A DNA stretch of 64,000 nt, from NCBI RefSeq assembly GCF_015864955.1, contig NZ_JADYWE010000001.1:868001-932000 (forward strand), written 5' to 3'. This document shows, piece by piece, positions 16,407-26,151 of this stretch (position 1 is its first letter; every line of letters begins with the position of its first letter). A program made the position numbers and the translations under genes. The notes under the pieces are model-generated. The model was given only the letters and a program-made list of their open reading frames with translations, was not told where the DNA came from and ran no database searches. This DNA is from Salinibacterium sp. NK8237 (lineage in GTDB: Bacteria; Actinomycetota; Actinomycetes; Actinomycetales; Microbacteriaceae).

Positions 16407-16958
16407 ATGTCTCTCCTCCACGCGGTGCTCGGTTTCGTCGCGATTCAGCCCATGACTGGCTATGAACTTGGCAAAGCATTCTCGACGACCGCCGCACACT
16501 TCTGGCCCGCCGATCAGTCGCAGCTCTACCGCACCCTCCACCGCGCCGAAGCCAACGGCCTTGTTGAAAGCACCACCGTCGAGCAGACAACCCGACCCGA
16601 CCGCCGCCTGTACACACTGCTCGAACCAGGCCGCGAAGCGTTGGACGCGTGGCTGGCCTCACCGCTTGAACCAGACAACTCCCGCGAACCTTTTCTCCTG
16701 CGGCTGTTCTTCGCCGCATCACTCGGCACCGCCGGCGTTATCGAACTGCTCGACCAACGTCGCTCCGCTGCCGTAGAACTTCTCACCACCCTCGACACTC
16801 TCGCCTCGAGCGCACCCCACAAACCCTCGAAAACCACTCTCGCCATCCAGCTGCAATACGCAACGCTCGAATCGGGAAGAGCCCACGCGCGCGCCGAGAT
16901 CACATGGCTCGATGAACTGCGCGCTCAGCTCGCCGACCACAAGGAGCCCGCCCGATGA
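16407..16958 (+). CDS. PadR-family transcriptional regulator
   Basis: 183 residues. The N-terminus has the PadR winged helix (AVLGFVAIQPMTGYELGKAF, then LYRTLHRAEANGLVE and the wing DRRLYTL), and the second half is the Vir-like helical dimerisation part with LASPLEPDNSREPFLLRLFF. The ATG at 16407 was chosen over an in-frame start at 16389, which lies inside the operator. It forms an operon with the next membrane-protein gene (4-bp overlap) and probably represses it and itself. Confidence 0.9.
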   Translation: MSLLHAVLGFVAIQPMTGYELGKAFSTTAAHFWPADQSQLYRTLHRAEANGLVESTTVEQTTRPDRRLYTLLEPGREALDAWLASPLEPDNSREPFLLRLFFAASLGTAGVIELLDQRRSAAVELLTTLDTLASSAPHKPSKTTLAIQLQYATLESGRAHARAEITWLDELRAQLADHKEPAR

Positions 16959-17392
16959 ATAAGATCACCACCCCCATCCACCGCGCTGCGCGCATCGGCG
17001 CCACCATCGCTGCCGTGCTCTTCACCCTCGTCGCGCTCTTCCAACTCGCCGTCGTTCTCGGAGCACCGCTCGGCGAATACACCCAAGGCGGGGCGAACAA
17101 AGGCACGCTCCCCGCTCAGGGCCGCATCTTTGCGGGCGTCTCCGCCGCCCTCGTTCTCGTCATGGCGGCAGCAATGCTCGCTCGCGCCGAACGCGGTCCC
17201 CTGAGATTCGCTCCACGCCGGCTCATCGCCGTGCTCGCCTGGATCACCACCGCCTATGCGGGTGTGGGCGTCATCCTGAACCTCATCACGCCAAGCGCCG
17301 TTGAGCGAGCTGTCTGGGCCCCCGTCACCGCGGTGATGTTCGCGGCGTGCCTCGTCACCATGCTGCTGACGCGTGGCCGCGCCGCAAAGTGA
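16955..17392 (+). CDS. Four-helix membrane protein paired with PadR
   Basis: 145 residues with four hydrophobic helices (about 12-36, 60-75, 87-105 and 119-138) and a basic C-terminus. No enzymatic motif and no recognised family. The ATG overlaps the padR-type stop by 4 bp, so it is the likely target of that regulator. It may serve in envelope stress or small-molecule resistance, but nothing in the sequence shows which. Confidence 0.75.
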   Translation: MNKITTPIHRAARIGATIAAVLFTLVALFQLAVVLGAPLGEYTQGGANKGTLPAQGRIFAGVSAALVLVMAAAMLARAERGPLRFAPRRLIAVLAWITTAYAGVGVILNLITPSAVERAVWAPVTAVMFAACLVTMLLTRGRAAK

Positions 17393-17395
17393 GTT

Positions 17396-18352
17396 CTAGA
17401 GCAAGTCGCGGTTGATGACCGCGGCAACCTCAGCGCCGTCACCCGCGGCAACGATGAGCTGCTGGGGGCCGGGCGGGGTGGCATCACCAATCGCATAGGC
17501 TCCCGCCGTGCTGGTGCGGCCGGCAGCGTCCACGACAATCAGACCCTCCGCGTCGAGTGCGAGCTGCAAGCCCGCCGCAAAGCCGAGCGCCGTCTCATAG
17601 TCGGGGCGCACAAACGCGGCCTCGCGCGGGATCGTCTCACCGTCGGCGAGCACAACACCGTTCAGGCCATCGCGGTCGCCCGCGACATCCGCCACCTCAC
17701 GACGATCCACGCGAACACCGCGCTCCGCGAGCATCGCCTCATCAGCGTCGCTCACGTGGCCAACGCCCTGCGTGAAGACAATCAGGTCGCGGCTCCACTG
17801 CGAGAGCAGGAGCGCGCGCTCGGCCAAATCATCCGTGTGCCCAATCAGCGCGATCGGCCGATCCGCATACTCGTAACCGTCACACTCCATGCACGAGTGG
17901 ATGCTCGTGCCATAGAACGCGCGCAGCGTCGGCAGCTTCGGCAGAACCTCACGCAGCCCCGTCGCGATCAGCACGGTGCGGGTCGTGACCGCTCCCCCGC
18001 GATGCGTCACCATGAAGCCCGCGCCGACGGTCGCAGAAGCGGCGCCCTCAACAGCACTTCCGGCATCCTCAACATCGGCAGCAGCCAGAGGCTCAATGCC
18101 CTCAACAATCGTGCGCTCGAACGACACGTTCGGATACTGCTCAAGCTCCTCACGGCCCATCTTGCGAAGCTCGAGAGGAGAAATACCGTCGCGACTCAAA
18201 AAGCCGTGAGAGTGAAACGTCGCCGAATTGCGGGGGCGATTGCTGTCGAGCACGAGAGTGCGACGACGTGCCCGCGCCAGATTCAGGGCAGCACTCAGTC
18301 CGGCCGGTCCGCCGCCGACAATGACAACATCCCAGTCGAACTGCTCACTCAT
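17396..18352 (-). CDS. NAD(P)/FAD-dependent oxidoreductase, thioredoxin-reductase-like
   Basis: 318 residues, the length of bacterial thioredoxin reductases. FAD-binding [18 protein letters not shown] is at the N-terminus, an NADPH-binding region near [14 protein letters not shown], a CMEC dithiol motif in [10 protein letters not shown], and the C-terminal GAYAIGDAT flavin motif. The CxxC differs from the CATC of true TrxB, and the NADPH-motif glycines are partly lost, so a specialised disulfide or small-molecule reductase is more likely. The start overlaps the gltX stop by 4 bp. Confidence 0.85.
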   Translation of the reverse strand: MSEQFDWDVVIVGGGPAGLSAALNLARARRRTLVLDSNRPRNSATFHSHGFLSRDGISPLELRKMGREELEQYPNVSFERTIVEGIEPLAAADVEDAGSAVEGAASATVGAGFMVTHRGGAVTTRTVLIATGLREVLPKLPTLRAFYGTSIHSCMECDGYEYADRPIALIGHTDDLAERALLLSQWSRDLIVFTQGVGHVSDADEAMLAERGVRVDRREVADVAGDRDGLNGVVLADGETIPREAAFVRPDYETALGFAAGLQLALDAEGLIVVDAAGRTSTAGAYAIGDATPPGPQQLIVAAGDGAEVAAVINRDLL

Positions 18353-19848
18353 AGCTGGGCGCGCAACGCCTTCAGACGAACCAAGGTCGATTCCTTGCCC
18401 AACAGTTCCATCGATTCGAAGAGCGGCGGGCTGATACGGCGACCAGCAATCGCGCTGCGCAACGGACCGAACGCCAGGCGCGGCTTCATTTCCTTCACGT
18501 CAATAAGTTCGGCGCGCAGGGCCGCCTCGATTGCATCGTGCGTCCATGAGTCGAGATCGGTGAGCACCGCGATCGACGCATCCAACACCTCGGGGCCTTC
18601 GGCCTTCGGCATTGCATCGGCGTCAACCGTGAGGTCAGCATCCGGAGTGAACAAGAACTGCAACAGCGCCGGCGCATCGCCCAGCAACTGCATGCGCTCC
18701 TGCACGAGCGGCGCAGCAGCCGCGAGCATCGTCAGCTCAGCCTCAGTGGGCTCAGCCGAAATTACGTCAGCCACAACGAGGTACGGCACGAGACGTCCGG
18801 CGAACTCTTCTGCCGACAAAAGACGGATGTGATCGCCATTGAGCGACTCCGCCTTCTTCACATCGAAACGGGCCGGGCTCGGCGTGACGTTCTCAACGTC
18901 GAACGCCGCGATCATCTCTTCGACCGAGAACACGTCGCGGTCAGGAGCAAGCGACCAGCCGAGCAACGACAGGTAGTTGATGAGACCCTCGGGGATAAAC
19001 CCGCGGTCACGGTGGTGGAACAGGCTCGCCTCAGGGTCACGCTTGGAGAGCTTCTTGTTGCCCTCGCCCATCACGTAAGGAAGGTGACCGAAGCGCGGGA
19101 TGGCGTCGGTGAGACCGATCTCGATCAGTGCCGTGTAGAGGGCGATCTGACGCGGAGTGCTCGAGAGCAGGTCTTCACCGCGCAGCACATGCGTGATACC
19201 CATGAGCGCGTCATCCACCGGGTTCACGAATGTGTACAGCGGAGCACCGTTCGGGCGCACCACAACGAAGTCAGAGAACGACCCAGCGGGGAACGTGATG
19301 TCGCCACGAACCAGGTCGTCAAAGCTGAGGTCAGAGTCGGGCACGCGCAAACGTAGAGCCGGCAGACGGCCCACTTCTTTGAAGGCGGCGATCTGCTCAG
19401 CAGTGAGGTCGCGCTCAAAGTTGTCGTAGCCCTGCTTAGGATCGCGACCGTTGGCCACGTTGCGGGCCTCGATCTCTTCACCGGTTGCAAATGACTCGTA
19501 GAGGTGACCGGAAGCCTTCAGCTTCTCGATGACCTCAAGGTAAATGTCGGTGCGCTGCGACTGACGGTAAGGCTCGTTCGGCCCACCAGTCTCGACGCCT
19601 TCATCCCAGTCAAGACCCAACCAGCGCATCGCGTCGAGAAGCTGCAAATAGCTCTCTTCGCTGTCGCGAGCGGCATCCGTATCTTCAATACGGAACACCA
19701 TCTTGCCGCCCATGTGGCGCGCATACGCCCAGTTAAACAGGGCAGTGCGGATCAGCCCAACGTGGGGCGTACCGGTAGGTGACGGACAAAACCGAACGCG
19801 AACGTCGGAAGCGGTTGCAGTAGAAAATGGCGCAGACATTGCCACCAT
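18349..19848 (-). CDS. gltX: Glutamyl-tRNA synthetase
   Basis: 499 residues, standard for GltX. The class I HIGH region appears as [19 protein letters not shown] near residues 21-39, and the KMSKS motif as [11 protein letters not shown] in the middle. It charges tRNA-Glu (and perhaps tRNA-Gln, if this organism uses the amidotransferase route) in the cytoplasm. Two ATGs compete, at 19848 and 19839, and neither has a strong ribosome site. The next gene overlaps its stop, and a strong hairpin separates it from the fumarylacetoacetase-family gene upstream. Confidence 0.96.
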   Translation of the reverse strand: MVAMSAPFSTATASDVRVRFCPSPTGTPHVGLIRTALFNWAYARHMGGKMVFRIEDTDAARDSEESYLQLLDAMRWLGLDWDEGVETGGPNEPYRQSQRTDIYLEVIEKLKASGHLYESFATGEEIEARNVANGRDPKQGYDNFERDLTAEQIAAFKEVGRLPALRLRVPDSDLSFDDLVRGDITFPAGSFSDFVVVRPNGAPLYTFVNPVDDALMGITHVLRGEDLLSSTPRQIALYTALIEIGLTDAIPRFGHLPYVMGEGNKKLSKRDPEASLFHHRDRGFIPEGLINYLSLLGWSLAPDRDVFSVEEMIAAFDVENVTPSPARFDVKKAESLNGDHIRLLSAEEFAGRLVPYLVVADVISAEPTEAELTMLAAAAPLVQERMQLLGDAPALLQFLFTPDADLTVDADAMPKAEGPEVLDASIAVLTDLDSWTHDAIEAALRAELIDVKEMKPRLAFGPLRSAIAGRRISPPLFESMELLGKESTLVRLKALRAQL

Positions 19849-19853
19849 TCTAA

Positions 19854-19888
19854 GCCGCAGAACCGCCCTCTGCAGGCGGTTCTGCGGC
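19854..19888. terminator. Strong hairpin between the FAH-family gene and gltX
   Basis: A 14-bp perfect stem (19854-19867 with 19875-19888) and 7-nt loop, with no U-run on either side. It lies just after the FAH stop and immediately before gltX, so it can act as a U-less terminator or RNA-processing site. Confidence 0.6.
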
Positions 19889-19893
19889 AGCGC

Positions 19894-20664
19894 CTACTTG
19901 GCGATAGATCGAACCGGGTTGCTCAGCGTGCCGATGCCCTCGATCGTGATCTCGACAGTGTCGCCGTGCACGAGCGGGCCAACACCGGCAGGCGTGCCCG
20001 TGAGAATAATGTCACCGGGCAACAGCGTGAATGCGGCCGAAGCGTAGACGATCTGCGCAGCAACAGAATGAATCATCTGGTCGACGGTGCCGTCTTGCTT
20101 GAGGTCACCATTCACCGTGGTGCGGATGCTCTGCGAGCCCACCTCGAACTCAGTCTCGATTACCGGCCCGAGCGGGCAGAACGTGTCGAAGCCCTTGGCA
20201 CGTGACCACTGGCCATCAGACTTCTGCAGGTCGCGAGCCGTGACGTCGTTGGCGATCGTGTAGCCGAAGATCACACTGTCGACATCGGCTTCAGCAACGT
20301 TCTTGGCAATGCTGCCGATGATGACGGCAAGCTCTCCCTCAAACGCGACCTCGTCCGACTGCGGCGGCAACATGATCGCATCGCCGGGGCCCACGACAGA
20401 CGTGTTCGGCTTGATGAACATCATGGGAGCATCCGGAACCTCGTTGCCGAGTTCCTTCGCGTGCTCGGCATAGTTGCGACCGAACGCCACAACTTTTGAA
20501 CGTGGGATGACCGGCGCCAGCAGCTTGATGTCCGCGAGCGGCAAACGCTCATCGGTGGTCTCGAAACCGTTGAACATCGGGTCACCCGTCAGTACAACAA
20601 TTTCGTCGCCATCGATGATCCCGTAGCGGGCTCCCGTGCCAGAACTGAACCGAGCTACCTTCAT
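19894..20664 (-). CDS. Fumarylacetoacetate hydrolase-family protein
   Basis: 256 residues. The FAH fold is indicated by VVAFGRNYAEHAKEL, the metal-binding glutamates in SDEVAFEGELAVIIG, GYTIANDVTARDLQ, and the C-terminal GDIILTGTPAGVG. These cytoplasmic enzymes hydrolyse, decarboxylate or isomerise C-C bonds of beta-keto acids (acylpyruvase, oxaloacetate decarboxylase or HHDD isomerase activity). The exact reaction is not readable here. The start overlaps the ilvE stop by 4 bp. Confidence 0.92.
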   Translation of the reverse strand: MKVARFSSGTGARYGIIDGDEIVVLTGDPMFNGFETTDERLPLADIKLLAPVIPRSKVVAFGRNYAEHAKELGNEVPDAPMMFIKPNTSVVGPGDAIMLPPQSDEVAFEGELAVIIGSIAKNVAEADVDSVIFGYTIANDVTARDLQKSDGQWSRAKGFDTFCPLGPVIETEFEVGSQSIRTTVNGDLKQDGTVDQMIHSVAAQIVYASAAFTLLPGDIILTGTPAGVGPLVHGDTVEITIEGIGTLSNPVRSIAK

Positions 20665-21767
20665 GCGTCAAGCCTCGTCATCCAGCCGTGCTTATCTTCG
20701 CGACGGCCATATTGGATGTCGGTGAGCTCTTCGCGCAGCGACATCGTCAGTTCGCCGGCGGGAGCATCCGCCGACCCAATTTCAAAACCGTCACCCTTGA
20801 GCAGAGCAATGGGGGTGATGACGGCGGCAGTGCCACACGCGAACACTTCGGTGATGTCGCCCGAGGCCACACCCTCACGCCACTCTTCGAGAGTGACGCG
20901 ACGACGTTCAACCTTGTGACCGCGATCTTCAGCAAGCTGAAGCACCGAGTCGCGCGTGATGCCTTCCAGGATCGACTCCGACTGCGGGGTAACGAGGGTT
21001 CCGTCTTTCTTGACGAGAACCACATTCATGCCACCGAGCTCTTCGATATATTTGCCCTCTTCAGCATCCAAGAACAGCACTTGAGCACAGCCCTGAGCGG
21101 ATGCCTCCTGCTGGGCCACGAGAGACGACGCGTAGTTGCCACCAGTCTTAGCCGCACCCGTTCCGCCCTTGCCGGCACGAGTGAAGTGCGTGGACACCCA
21201 GATCGATACAGGGGCAACGCCGCCGGCAAAGTAAGCGCCGGCGGGGCTCGCGATTACGTAGTAGTTGACCTTCTTCGCGGCGCGCACACCGAGGAACGCC
21301 TCTTTAGCGAACATGAAGGGGCGCAAGTAGAGGCTGGTCTCGGGCGCGCTCGGCACCCAGTCGCCATCAACCGCGATGAGCTGCTTGAGAGAGTTAACGA
21401 ATTCGTTGACCGGCAGCTCGGGCAGCGCCATGCGGGCTGCAGAACGCTGCAGACGAGCACCGTTCGCTTCGGGGCGGAAGCACCAGATCGAGCCGTCTTC
21501 GTGACGGAAAGCCTTGAGACCCTCGAAGACTTCTTGGGCGTAGTGGAGCACAGCAGCGGCAGGGTCGAGCGCGATCGGCCCATACGGCTGCACACGGGGA
21601 CGGTGCCAACCGCCCTGCTCCGACCAACAAATATCGACCATGTGGTCAGTGAAGTTCACCCCAAAGCCCGGGTTCGCCAGAATTGCTTCACGCTCTTCAA
21701 CCGAGCGAGGTTCCTGGTTCTTCTTCACGAGGAACGAGAGGGGGCGATCAGCCAGCAGATTCTTCAT
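20661..21767 (-). CDS. ilvE: Branched-chain amino acid aminotransferase
   Basis: 368 residues, the length of the actinobacterial BCAT type. The PLP lysine is in AAKTGGNYASSL, and the active-site segments YLRPFMFA and ESILEGITRDSVL are present. It makes the last step of Leu, Ile and Val synthesis, transferring the amino group from glutamate to the 2-keto acids. The ATG at 21767 has AAGGA about 8 nt upstream; a TTG one codon earlier is also open. It lies just downstream of leuB on the same strand. Confidence 0.95.
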   Translation of the reverse strand: MKNLLADRPLSFLVKKNQEPRSVEEREAILANPGFGVNFTDHMVDICWSEQGGWHRPRVQPYGPIALDPAAAVLHYAQEVFEGLKAFRHEDGSIWCFRPEANGARLQRSAARMALPELPVNEFVNSLKQLIAVDGDWVPSAPETSLYLRPFMFAKEAFLGVRAAKKVNYYVIASPAGAYFAGGVAPVSIWVSTHFTRAGKGGTGAAKTGGNYASSLVAQQEASAQGCAQVLFLDAEEGKYIEELGGMNVVLVKKDGTLVTPQSESILEGITRDSVLQLAEDRGHKVERRRVTLEEWREGVASGDITEVFACGTAAVITPIALLKGDGFEIGSADAPAGELTMSLREELTDIQYGRREDKHGWMTRLDA

Positions 21768-21806
21768 CAAATGTCCTTAATGACGTACAGCCATAATGGC
21801 GGTGGG

Positions 21807-22853
21807 TTAATTCTGCGCTACAGCGTCGGCAATTGCACTGCCAATCTCAGCCGTGGACCGCGCGGTGTCGCCACGGGTGCTGAGATCGGCTTCAACGGCC
21901 GCAGTGACGCGGGCCGCGGCATCCGATTCGCCGAACTGTGAGAGCAGCAATGCAATCGACAGGATTGCCGCCGTGGGATCAGCGAGTTGTTTGCCCGCAA
22001 TGTCGGGCGCTGAACCATGAACCGGCTCAAACATCGAGGGGAATGCCCCACTCGGGTTGAGATTGCCGGAGGCGGCCAAACCAATGCCGCCGCTGATGGC
22101 TGCTGCGAGGTCTGTAAGGATGTCACCAAAGAGGTTGTCGGTGACGATAACGTCAAATCTACTCGGATTTGTGACCATGTAAATCGTCGCCGCGTCGACA
22201 TGCATGTAATCGACCTCTACGGCGGGAAATTCTTGCGCCACCCGGTCGACCGTTGTCTGCCACAAACCGCCCGCGTGAACGAGCACATTGGTCTTGTGAA
22301 CGAGCGTGAGCTTCTTGCGGTCGCGCTCCATAGCGTGCGCGAAGGCGAAGCGAACAACGCGCTCAACGCCGAACGCCGTATTGATCGACACCTCAGTGGC
22401 GATCTCGTGCGGTGTGCCGGTGCGGATGCGCCCGCCATTGCCCACGTAAGGGCCCTCGGTGCCCTCCCGTACGACAACAAAGTCGACCTCGCCGGGGTTG
22501 GCCAGCGGTGACATCACGCCGGGGAAAATCTTGGTGGGACGCAGGTTGACGTGGTGGTCAAGCGCAAAACGCAGCTTCAGTAGCAGGCCGCGCTCGATGA
22601 TGCCGCCCGTGAGGCGAGGATCGCGCGGGTCTCCCCCGACAGCGCCCAGAAGAATCGCGTCGTGCTTCGCGAGCTCAGCGATGTCGGAGTCTTCGAGAAT
22701 GGTGCCCGACTCAAGGTAATGAGCGGCGCCAAAAGGAAACTCGGTGGGTGCGACATCCACACCGGTTGCCTTCAAAACCTTGAGGGCCTCGGCCACAACT
22801 TCTGGCCCAATACCATCACCGGGAATGACTGCAAGCTTGATCTGAGAAGGCAT
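21807..22853 (-). CDS. leuB: 3-isopropylmalate dehydrogenase
   Basis: 348 residues from the ATG at 22853. It begins with [15 protein letters not shown]. The substrate-binding segment [20 protein letters not shown] and the metal-binding [16 protein letters not shown] and GSAPDIAGK motifs mark a decarboxylating beta-hydroxyacid dehydrogenase of the LeuB type. It oxidises 3-isopropylmalate with NAD+ in leucine synthesis. A frame to 22883 is open, but the conserved start is the chosen one. A TACTGT box lies just 5' of the ATG, so the message may have a very short leader. Confidence 0.95.
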   Translation of the reverse strand: MPSQIKLAVIPGDGIGPEVVAEALKVLKATGVDVAPTEFPFGAAHYLESGTILEDSDIAELAKHDAILLGAVGGDPRDPRLTGGIIERGLLLKLRFALDHHVNLRPTKIFPGVMSPLANPGEVDFVVVREGTEGPYVGNGGRIRTGTPHEIATEVSINTAFGVERVVRFAFAHAMERDRKKLTLVHKTNVLVHAGGLWQTTVDRVAQEFPAVEVDYMHVDAATIYMVTNPSRFDVIVTDNLFGDILTDLAAAISGGIGLAASGNLNPSGAFPSMFEPVHGSAPDIAGKQLADPTAAILSIALLLSQFGESDAAARVTAAVEADLSTRGDTARSTAEIGSAIADAVAQN

Positions 22854-22951
22854 GTAAATACAGTACCGCTGCGCGGCTCTCACTCGCGTCGGAGCGCGGC
22901 ACTCGATGCGCTAGCGGCGCACTGAATATCACTTTCCTGAACGTTGTCTGA

Positions 22952-22979
22952 TTGCAAGCTGAATCAAGCACGCTAAAAT
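22952..22979 (+). promoter_or_regulatory. Promoter of the DUF6458 gene, probably leaderless
   Basis: TTGCAA (22952-22957) and TAAAAT (22974-22979) are 16 bp apart, and the ATG at 22987 is 7 bp further. No ribosome site fits, so transcription likely begins at or next to the start codon. Confidence 0.55.
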
Positions 22980-22986
22980 TGGGCTC

Positions 22987-23244
22987 ATGAGTATTGGAAC
23001 CGGAATTGTCCTTGTCGTGATCGGCGCGATTCTTACTTTCGCGCTCGATTTCCAAGTCGAAGGGGTCAACCTTGACCTGATCGGCTACATCCTGATGGGC
23101 GCCGGTGTGGTGACGTTCATCATCGGACTCGTCCTGACGCTGCGTAACCGCACCTCGGTTACCACCGTGCACAACGGCACCGACGGAGCCAACGGCTCCA
23201 TCAGCGAACGTCGCACCACCACAACGCCCGACGAAACCATCTAA
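22987..23244 (+). CDS. DUF6458-type two-helix membrane protein
   Basis: 85 residues. Two hydrophobic helices (about 5-22 and 33-53, the latter GYILMGAGVVTFIIGLVL) enclose an acidic loop, followed by a polar Thr/Gly-rich tail. Short proteins of this layout are widespread in actinobacteria (DUF6458); their function is unknown. It lies alone on the plus strand between leuB and serA, with its own promoter and a terminator. Confidence 0.82.
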   Translation: MSIGTGIVLVVIGAILTFALDFQVEGVNLDLIGYILMGAGVVTFIIGLVLTLRNRTSVTTVHNGTDGANGSISERRTTTTPDETI

Positions 23245-23268
23245 CGACCACCACGTTCTGAACGAACG

Positions 23269-23302
23269 AAAGGCGCGTCCCGATTGCTCGGGGCGCGCCT
23301 TT
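23269..23302. terminator. Terminator between the DUF6458 gene and serA
   Basis: A GC-rich stem AAAGGCGCG (23269-23277) pairs with CGCGCCTTT (23294-23302), extended by TCCCG/CGGGG inside. It ends in TTTCGTGTCTT on the plus strand and serves the converging genes. Confidence 0.75.
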
Positions 23303-23337
23303 CGTGTCTTCACGCCACGAAGGCGCGAACGTAATGA

Positions 23338-24930
23338 CTAAGCGTCGACGATGTCGATCGCGTGCACGTAGCGAGCGTCAATGCGCTCGGCCACAGTAGC
23401 GAGAACATCAGCGGATGCCTGCGAGTCGACGGTGAGCACCGACAGCGCGTTGCCGCCTTCGCTTTCGCGCGCGATCTGCATGCCAGCGATGTTGATGTTG
23501 GCCTCGCCGAATTCCTTGCCGAAGACGGCAACGATTCCGGTGCGGTCTTCGTACATCATGACGATGAGGTGATCCGCGAGCGGAACCTCGATGTCGTAGC
23601 CGTTGATCTCGACGATCTTCTCGAGCTGCTTGTTTCCGACCAGGGTTCCCGAAACAGAAACCTGCGAGCCGTCAGCAAGCGAACCACGAATGGTCAGCAG
23701 GTTGCGGTATTCGGAGCTCACGACATCCGTAATCAAACGAACCGTGAGGCCACGCTGCTCGGCAAGAACCGGAGCGTTGACGTAGCTGACCGTCTCGGAG
23801 ACCACGTTCGTGAAGATGCCCTTGAGAGCAGCAAGCTTGAGTACGTTGACATCGAATTCGACGATCTCACCGCGAACCTCAATATCGACACTGGTGAGCG
23901 GGCTGTCGGACAGACCCGAGAAGACCTGGCCAAGCTTTTCCATGAGCGGGATGCCGGGGCGCACGCTCTGGTCGATAACGCCACCAGCAACGTTCACTGC
24001 GTCAGGCACCAGCTCGCCACCGAGGGCGAGTCGAACCGACTTGGCTACCGAAACGCCAGCCTTCTCTTGCGCTTCAGAAGTCGAAGCACCCAGGTGAGGG
24101 GTGACAATGACGTTCTCGAGCGACAGCAGCGGCGACCCTGTGGGCGGCTCGCTGACGAACACGTCAAGACCGGCGCCGGCAATGCGACGCGACTTGAGTG
24201 CCGTGTAGAGAGCGTCTTCGTCGATGAGGCCACCACGGGCAACGTTGACGATGTAGGCACTCGACTTCATGCGAGCAAACTGCTCGGTCGAAATCATGCC
24301 CGTGGTCTCAGGAGTCTTGGGCATGTGGATGGTGATGAAGTCCGAACGCTCCAACAGCTCGTCGAGAGACACGAGCGTGACACCCATCTGCTGCGCACGG
24401 GCAGCCGTGACGTAGGGGTCATAAGCGATGATGCTCGTGCCGAAGGCCTGCATCCGCTCGGTAATGAGACCACCGATACGACCGAGGCCGATGATGCCGA
24501 TGGTCTTCTCGAAAAGCTCAGTGCCCGAGTACTGCGAGCGCTTCCACTGCCCCTGCGCGAGAGCGCTGGAGGCAGCCGGAATGTGACGCGCGAGACTCAA
24601 GATGTGCCCGACGGTCAGCTCGGCGGCCGAGATTATGTTGGAAGTAGGAGCGTTCACAACCATGACACCGGCAGCGGTAGCGGCCTTGATGTCCACGTTG
24701 TCGAGGCCAACACCGGCGCGCGCGATGACCTTCAGGCCAGGCGCAGCAGCAAGAGCATCGGCATCCATTTGGGTTGCTGAACGGATGAGAACGGCCTGCG
24801 CATCAGAGAGCGCAGACTTCAACGCGTCACGGTCAGTGCCGTCAACGTTTCGAATCTCAAAGTCGGGCCCGAGGGCGTCAACTGTTGCGGGGGAAAGTTC
24901 TTCGGCGATCACGACGATCGGCTTAGCCAC
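23338..24930 (-). CDS. serA: D-3-phosphoglycerate dehydrogenase
   Basis: 530 residues, the long actinobacterial SerA. The D-isomer dehydrogenase domain has the NAD motif GIIGLGRIGGLI, the signature YIVNVARGGLIDEDAL, and the catalytic histidine in TPHLGAST. The ASB domain and a C-terminal ACT domain (last ~75 residues) follow, which in this family give serine feedback. It catalyses the first step of serine synthesis. The GTG at 24930 has GAAGGA 8 nt upstream. Confidence 0.96.
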   Translation of the reverse strand: MAKPIVVIAEELSPATVDALGPDFEIRNVDGTDRDALKSALSDAQAVLIRSATQMDADALAAAPGLKVIARAGVGLDNVDIKAATAAGVMVVNAPTSNIISAAELTVGHILSLARHIPAASSALAQGQWKRSQYSGTELFEKTIGIIGLGRIGGLITERMQAFGTSIIAYDPYVTAARAQQMGVTLVSLDELLERSDFITIHMPKTPETTGMISTEQFARMKSSAYIVNVARGGLIDEDALYTALKSRRIAGAGLDVFVSEPPTGSPLLSLENVIVTPHLGASTSEAQEKAGVSVAKSVRLALGGELVPDAVNVAGGVIDQSVRPGIPLMEKLGQVFSGLSDSPLTSVDIEVRGEIVEFDVNVLKLAALKGIFTNVVSETVSYVNAPVLAEQRGLTVRLITDVVSSEYRNLLTIRGSLADGSQVSVSGTLVGNKQLEKIVEINGYDIEVPLADHLIVMMYEDRTGIVAVFGKEFGEANINIAGMQIARESEGGNALSVLTVDSQASADVLATVAERIDARYVHAIDIVDA

Positions 24931-25065
24931 AGATCTGATCCTTCAATTCGCGGGGACTTCGCGCTAACACAACGAAGGCTGCTTGAGTAGACAACTACTG
25001 CAACTTTAGCGGCGACGGGAAGCCCTCGTTGCCATGTGACAACTCAGTGCGACCATAGAGCCATC

Positions 25066-25455
25066 ATGGATGCCGTTGAGATCGCCCAGTGGGCGTTGCG
25101 AATTGCCCTCGCGCTGGCTTTTATCGCGATGGGCGTTAGCCACTTTGTGGCCGCCCCTTCCCGCACGATGCGGGCAATGATCCCGCCAGCACTACGTCAG
25201 AAGTGGCTGCCCTCCCCCGGCGCCCTCGTGACCATCACCGGACTCTGTGAGATCGCTGGCGGTCTGGGGCTTTTGTGGGAACCGGTGCGACTCATCACTG
25301 GAATCGCACTTGTACTGTTTTTGATTGCCGTGTTTCCGGCCAATGCGTATGCGGCCAAACATCCTGATCGCTTTGGCAAAGCAGCCCTACCATTCTGGCC
25401 ACGATTCGCCGGTCAACTGGTGCTGATTGTGTTAGTCGTGCTGGCTTCGCTGTAA
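25066..25455 (+). CDS. DoxX-like membrane protein
   Basis: 129 residues from the ATG at 25066 with four hydrophobic segments. IALALAFIAMGVSHFVA, ALVTITGLCEIAGGLGLLW and the AVFPANAYAAKHP loop are typical of the DoxX/DUF4267-like group of small quinone-associated or envelope proteins. The function is not established. It is divergent from serA. Confidence 0.78.
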   Translation: MDAVEIAQWALRIALALAFIAMGVSHFVAAPSRTMRAMIPPALRQKWLPSPGALVTITGLCEIAGGLGLLWEPVRLITGIALVLFLIAVFPANAYAAKHPDRFGKAALPFWPRFAGQLVLIVLVVLASL

Positions 25456-25517
25456 AAGTTTTGAGCCTGCCCCAACGAAACCGCACAGCGCTTCGTCTAC
25501 CTAGGTAGGAGGAAATA

Positions 25518-26033
25518 ATGCCCACGAAATCAGTTCTCGCGAAGGTCACCCCGCTGCTGGCTGCTGGCCTGCTCGCTCTCACCGCGTGCGCTGGTCCCGC
25601 AACGCCGGTCGGCTCTGATGAACCGCCGATCGGCAGTGGTCCGGGCCTCGGCGAAGAGCAGACCCCGGGCGACTCCATGCCTGTTGACGGGATCGGCGGC
25701 ACCTGGATCTATATCGATGGCACCGACGGCGCTGGCGATCTCGCCACGACGGCCGAGGTCACCATCATGATCACCGATGACGAGATTATGGGTGCTGGAG
25801 CCTGCAACAGCTACAGCGCAGCCCTCACGGGCGAACCTCAAAGTTTCGCGGTGAGCGACCTCATATCGACTGAGCGTGCGTGCACCGACAACGAACTCAT
25901 GGGTTTTGACGAACGCTACTTTGCGGCTCTGGCTGTGACGACAGCCGCTATTCCCACCGGCGGAAGCCTGGTGCTGCAGGGAGACGGCGTGAACCTCAAC
26001 TTCATGCCGTCGAGTTCGCTGCCCCTGGGGTAA
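25518..26033 (+). CDS. META-domain lipoprotein
   Basis: 171 residues. A lipoprotein signal with lipobox LTAC (about residues 21-24) is followed by a Gly/Pro linker and a META/HslJ-type domain (GTWIYIDG, the strand with MGAGACNSYSAAL, and STERACTDN). It should be anchored on the outside of the membrane. META proteins are linked to stress or drug tolerance, without a known reaction. A very strong ribosome site (GGAGG) lies 6 nt before the ATG. Confidence 0.85.
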   Translation: MPTKSVLAKVTPLLAAGLLALTACAGPATPVGSDEPPIGSGPGLGEEQTPGDSMPVDGIGGTWIYIDGTDGAGDLATTAEVTIMITDDEIMGAGACNSYSAALTGEPQSFAVSDLISTERACTDNELMGFDERYFAALAVTTAAIPTGGSLVLQGDGVNLNFMPSSSLPLG

Positions 26034-26151
26034 GGTTCTGCCCCCACACGGGGCTACGTGCACGCTCCCAGAACCCCCAGTTCACGGGCAGAGCGCTGCG
26101 CCAGACTGTTTTTCGGGGCCACATTCAGGATCGCGGTGGAACAATCAGATC

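Noticed and set aside
17396-18352. True thioredoxin reductase (trxB)
   Set aside because: The active-site CxxC is CMEC with an altered context, the NADPH motif is degenerate and no trxA is adjacent; kept as TrxB-like.
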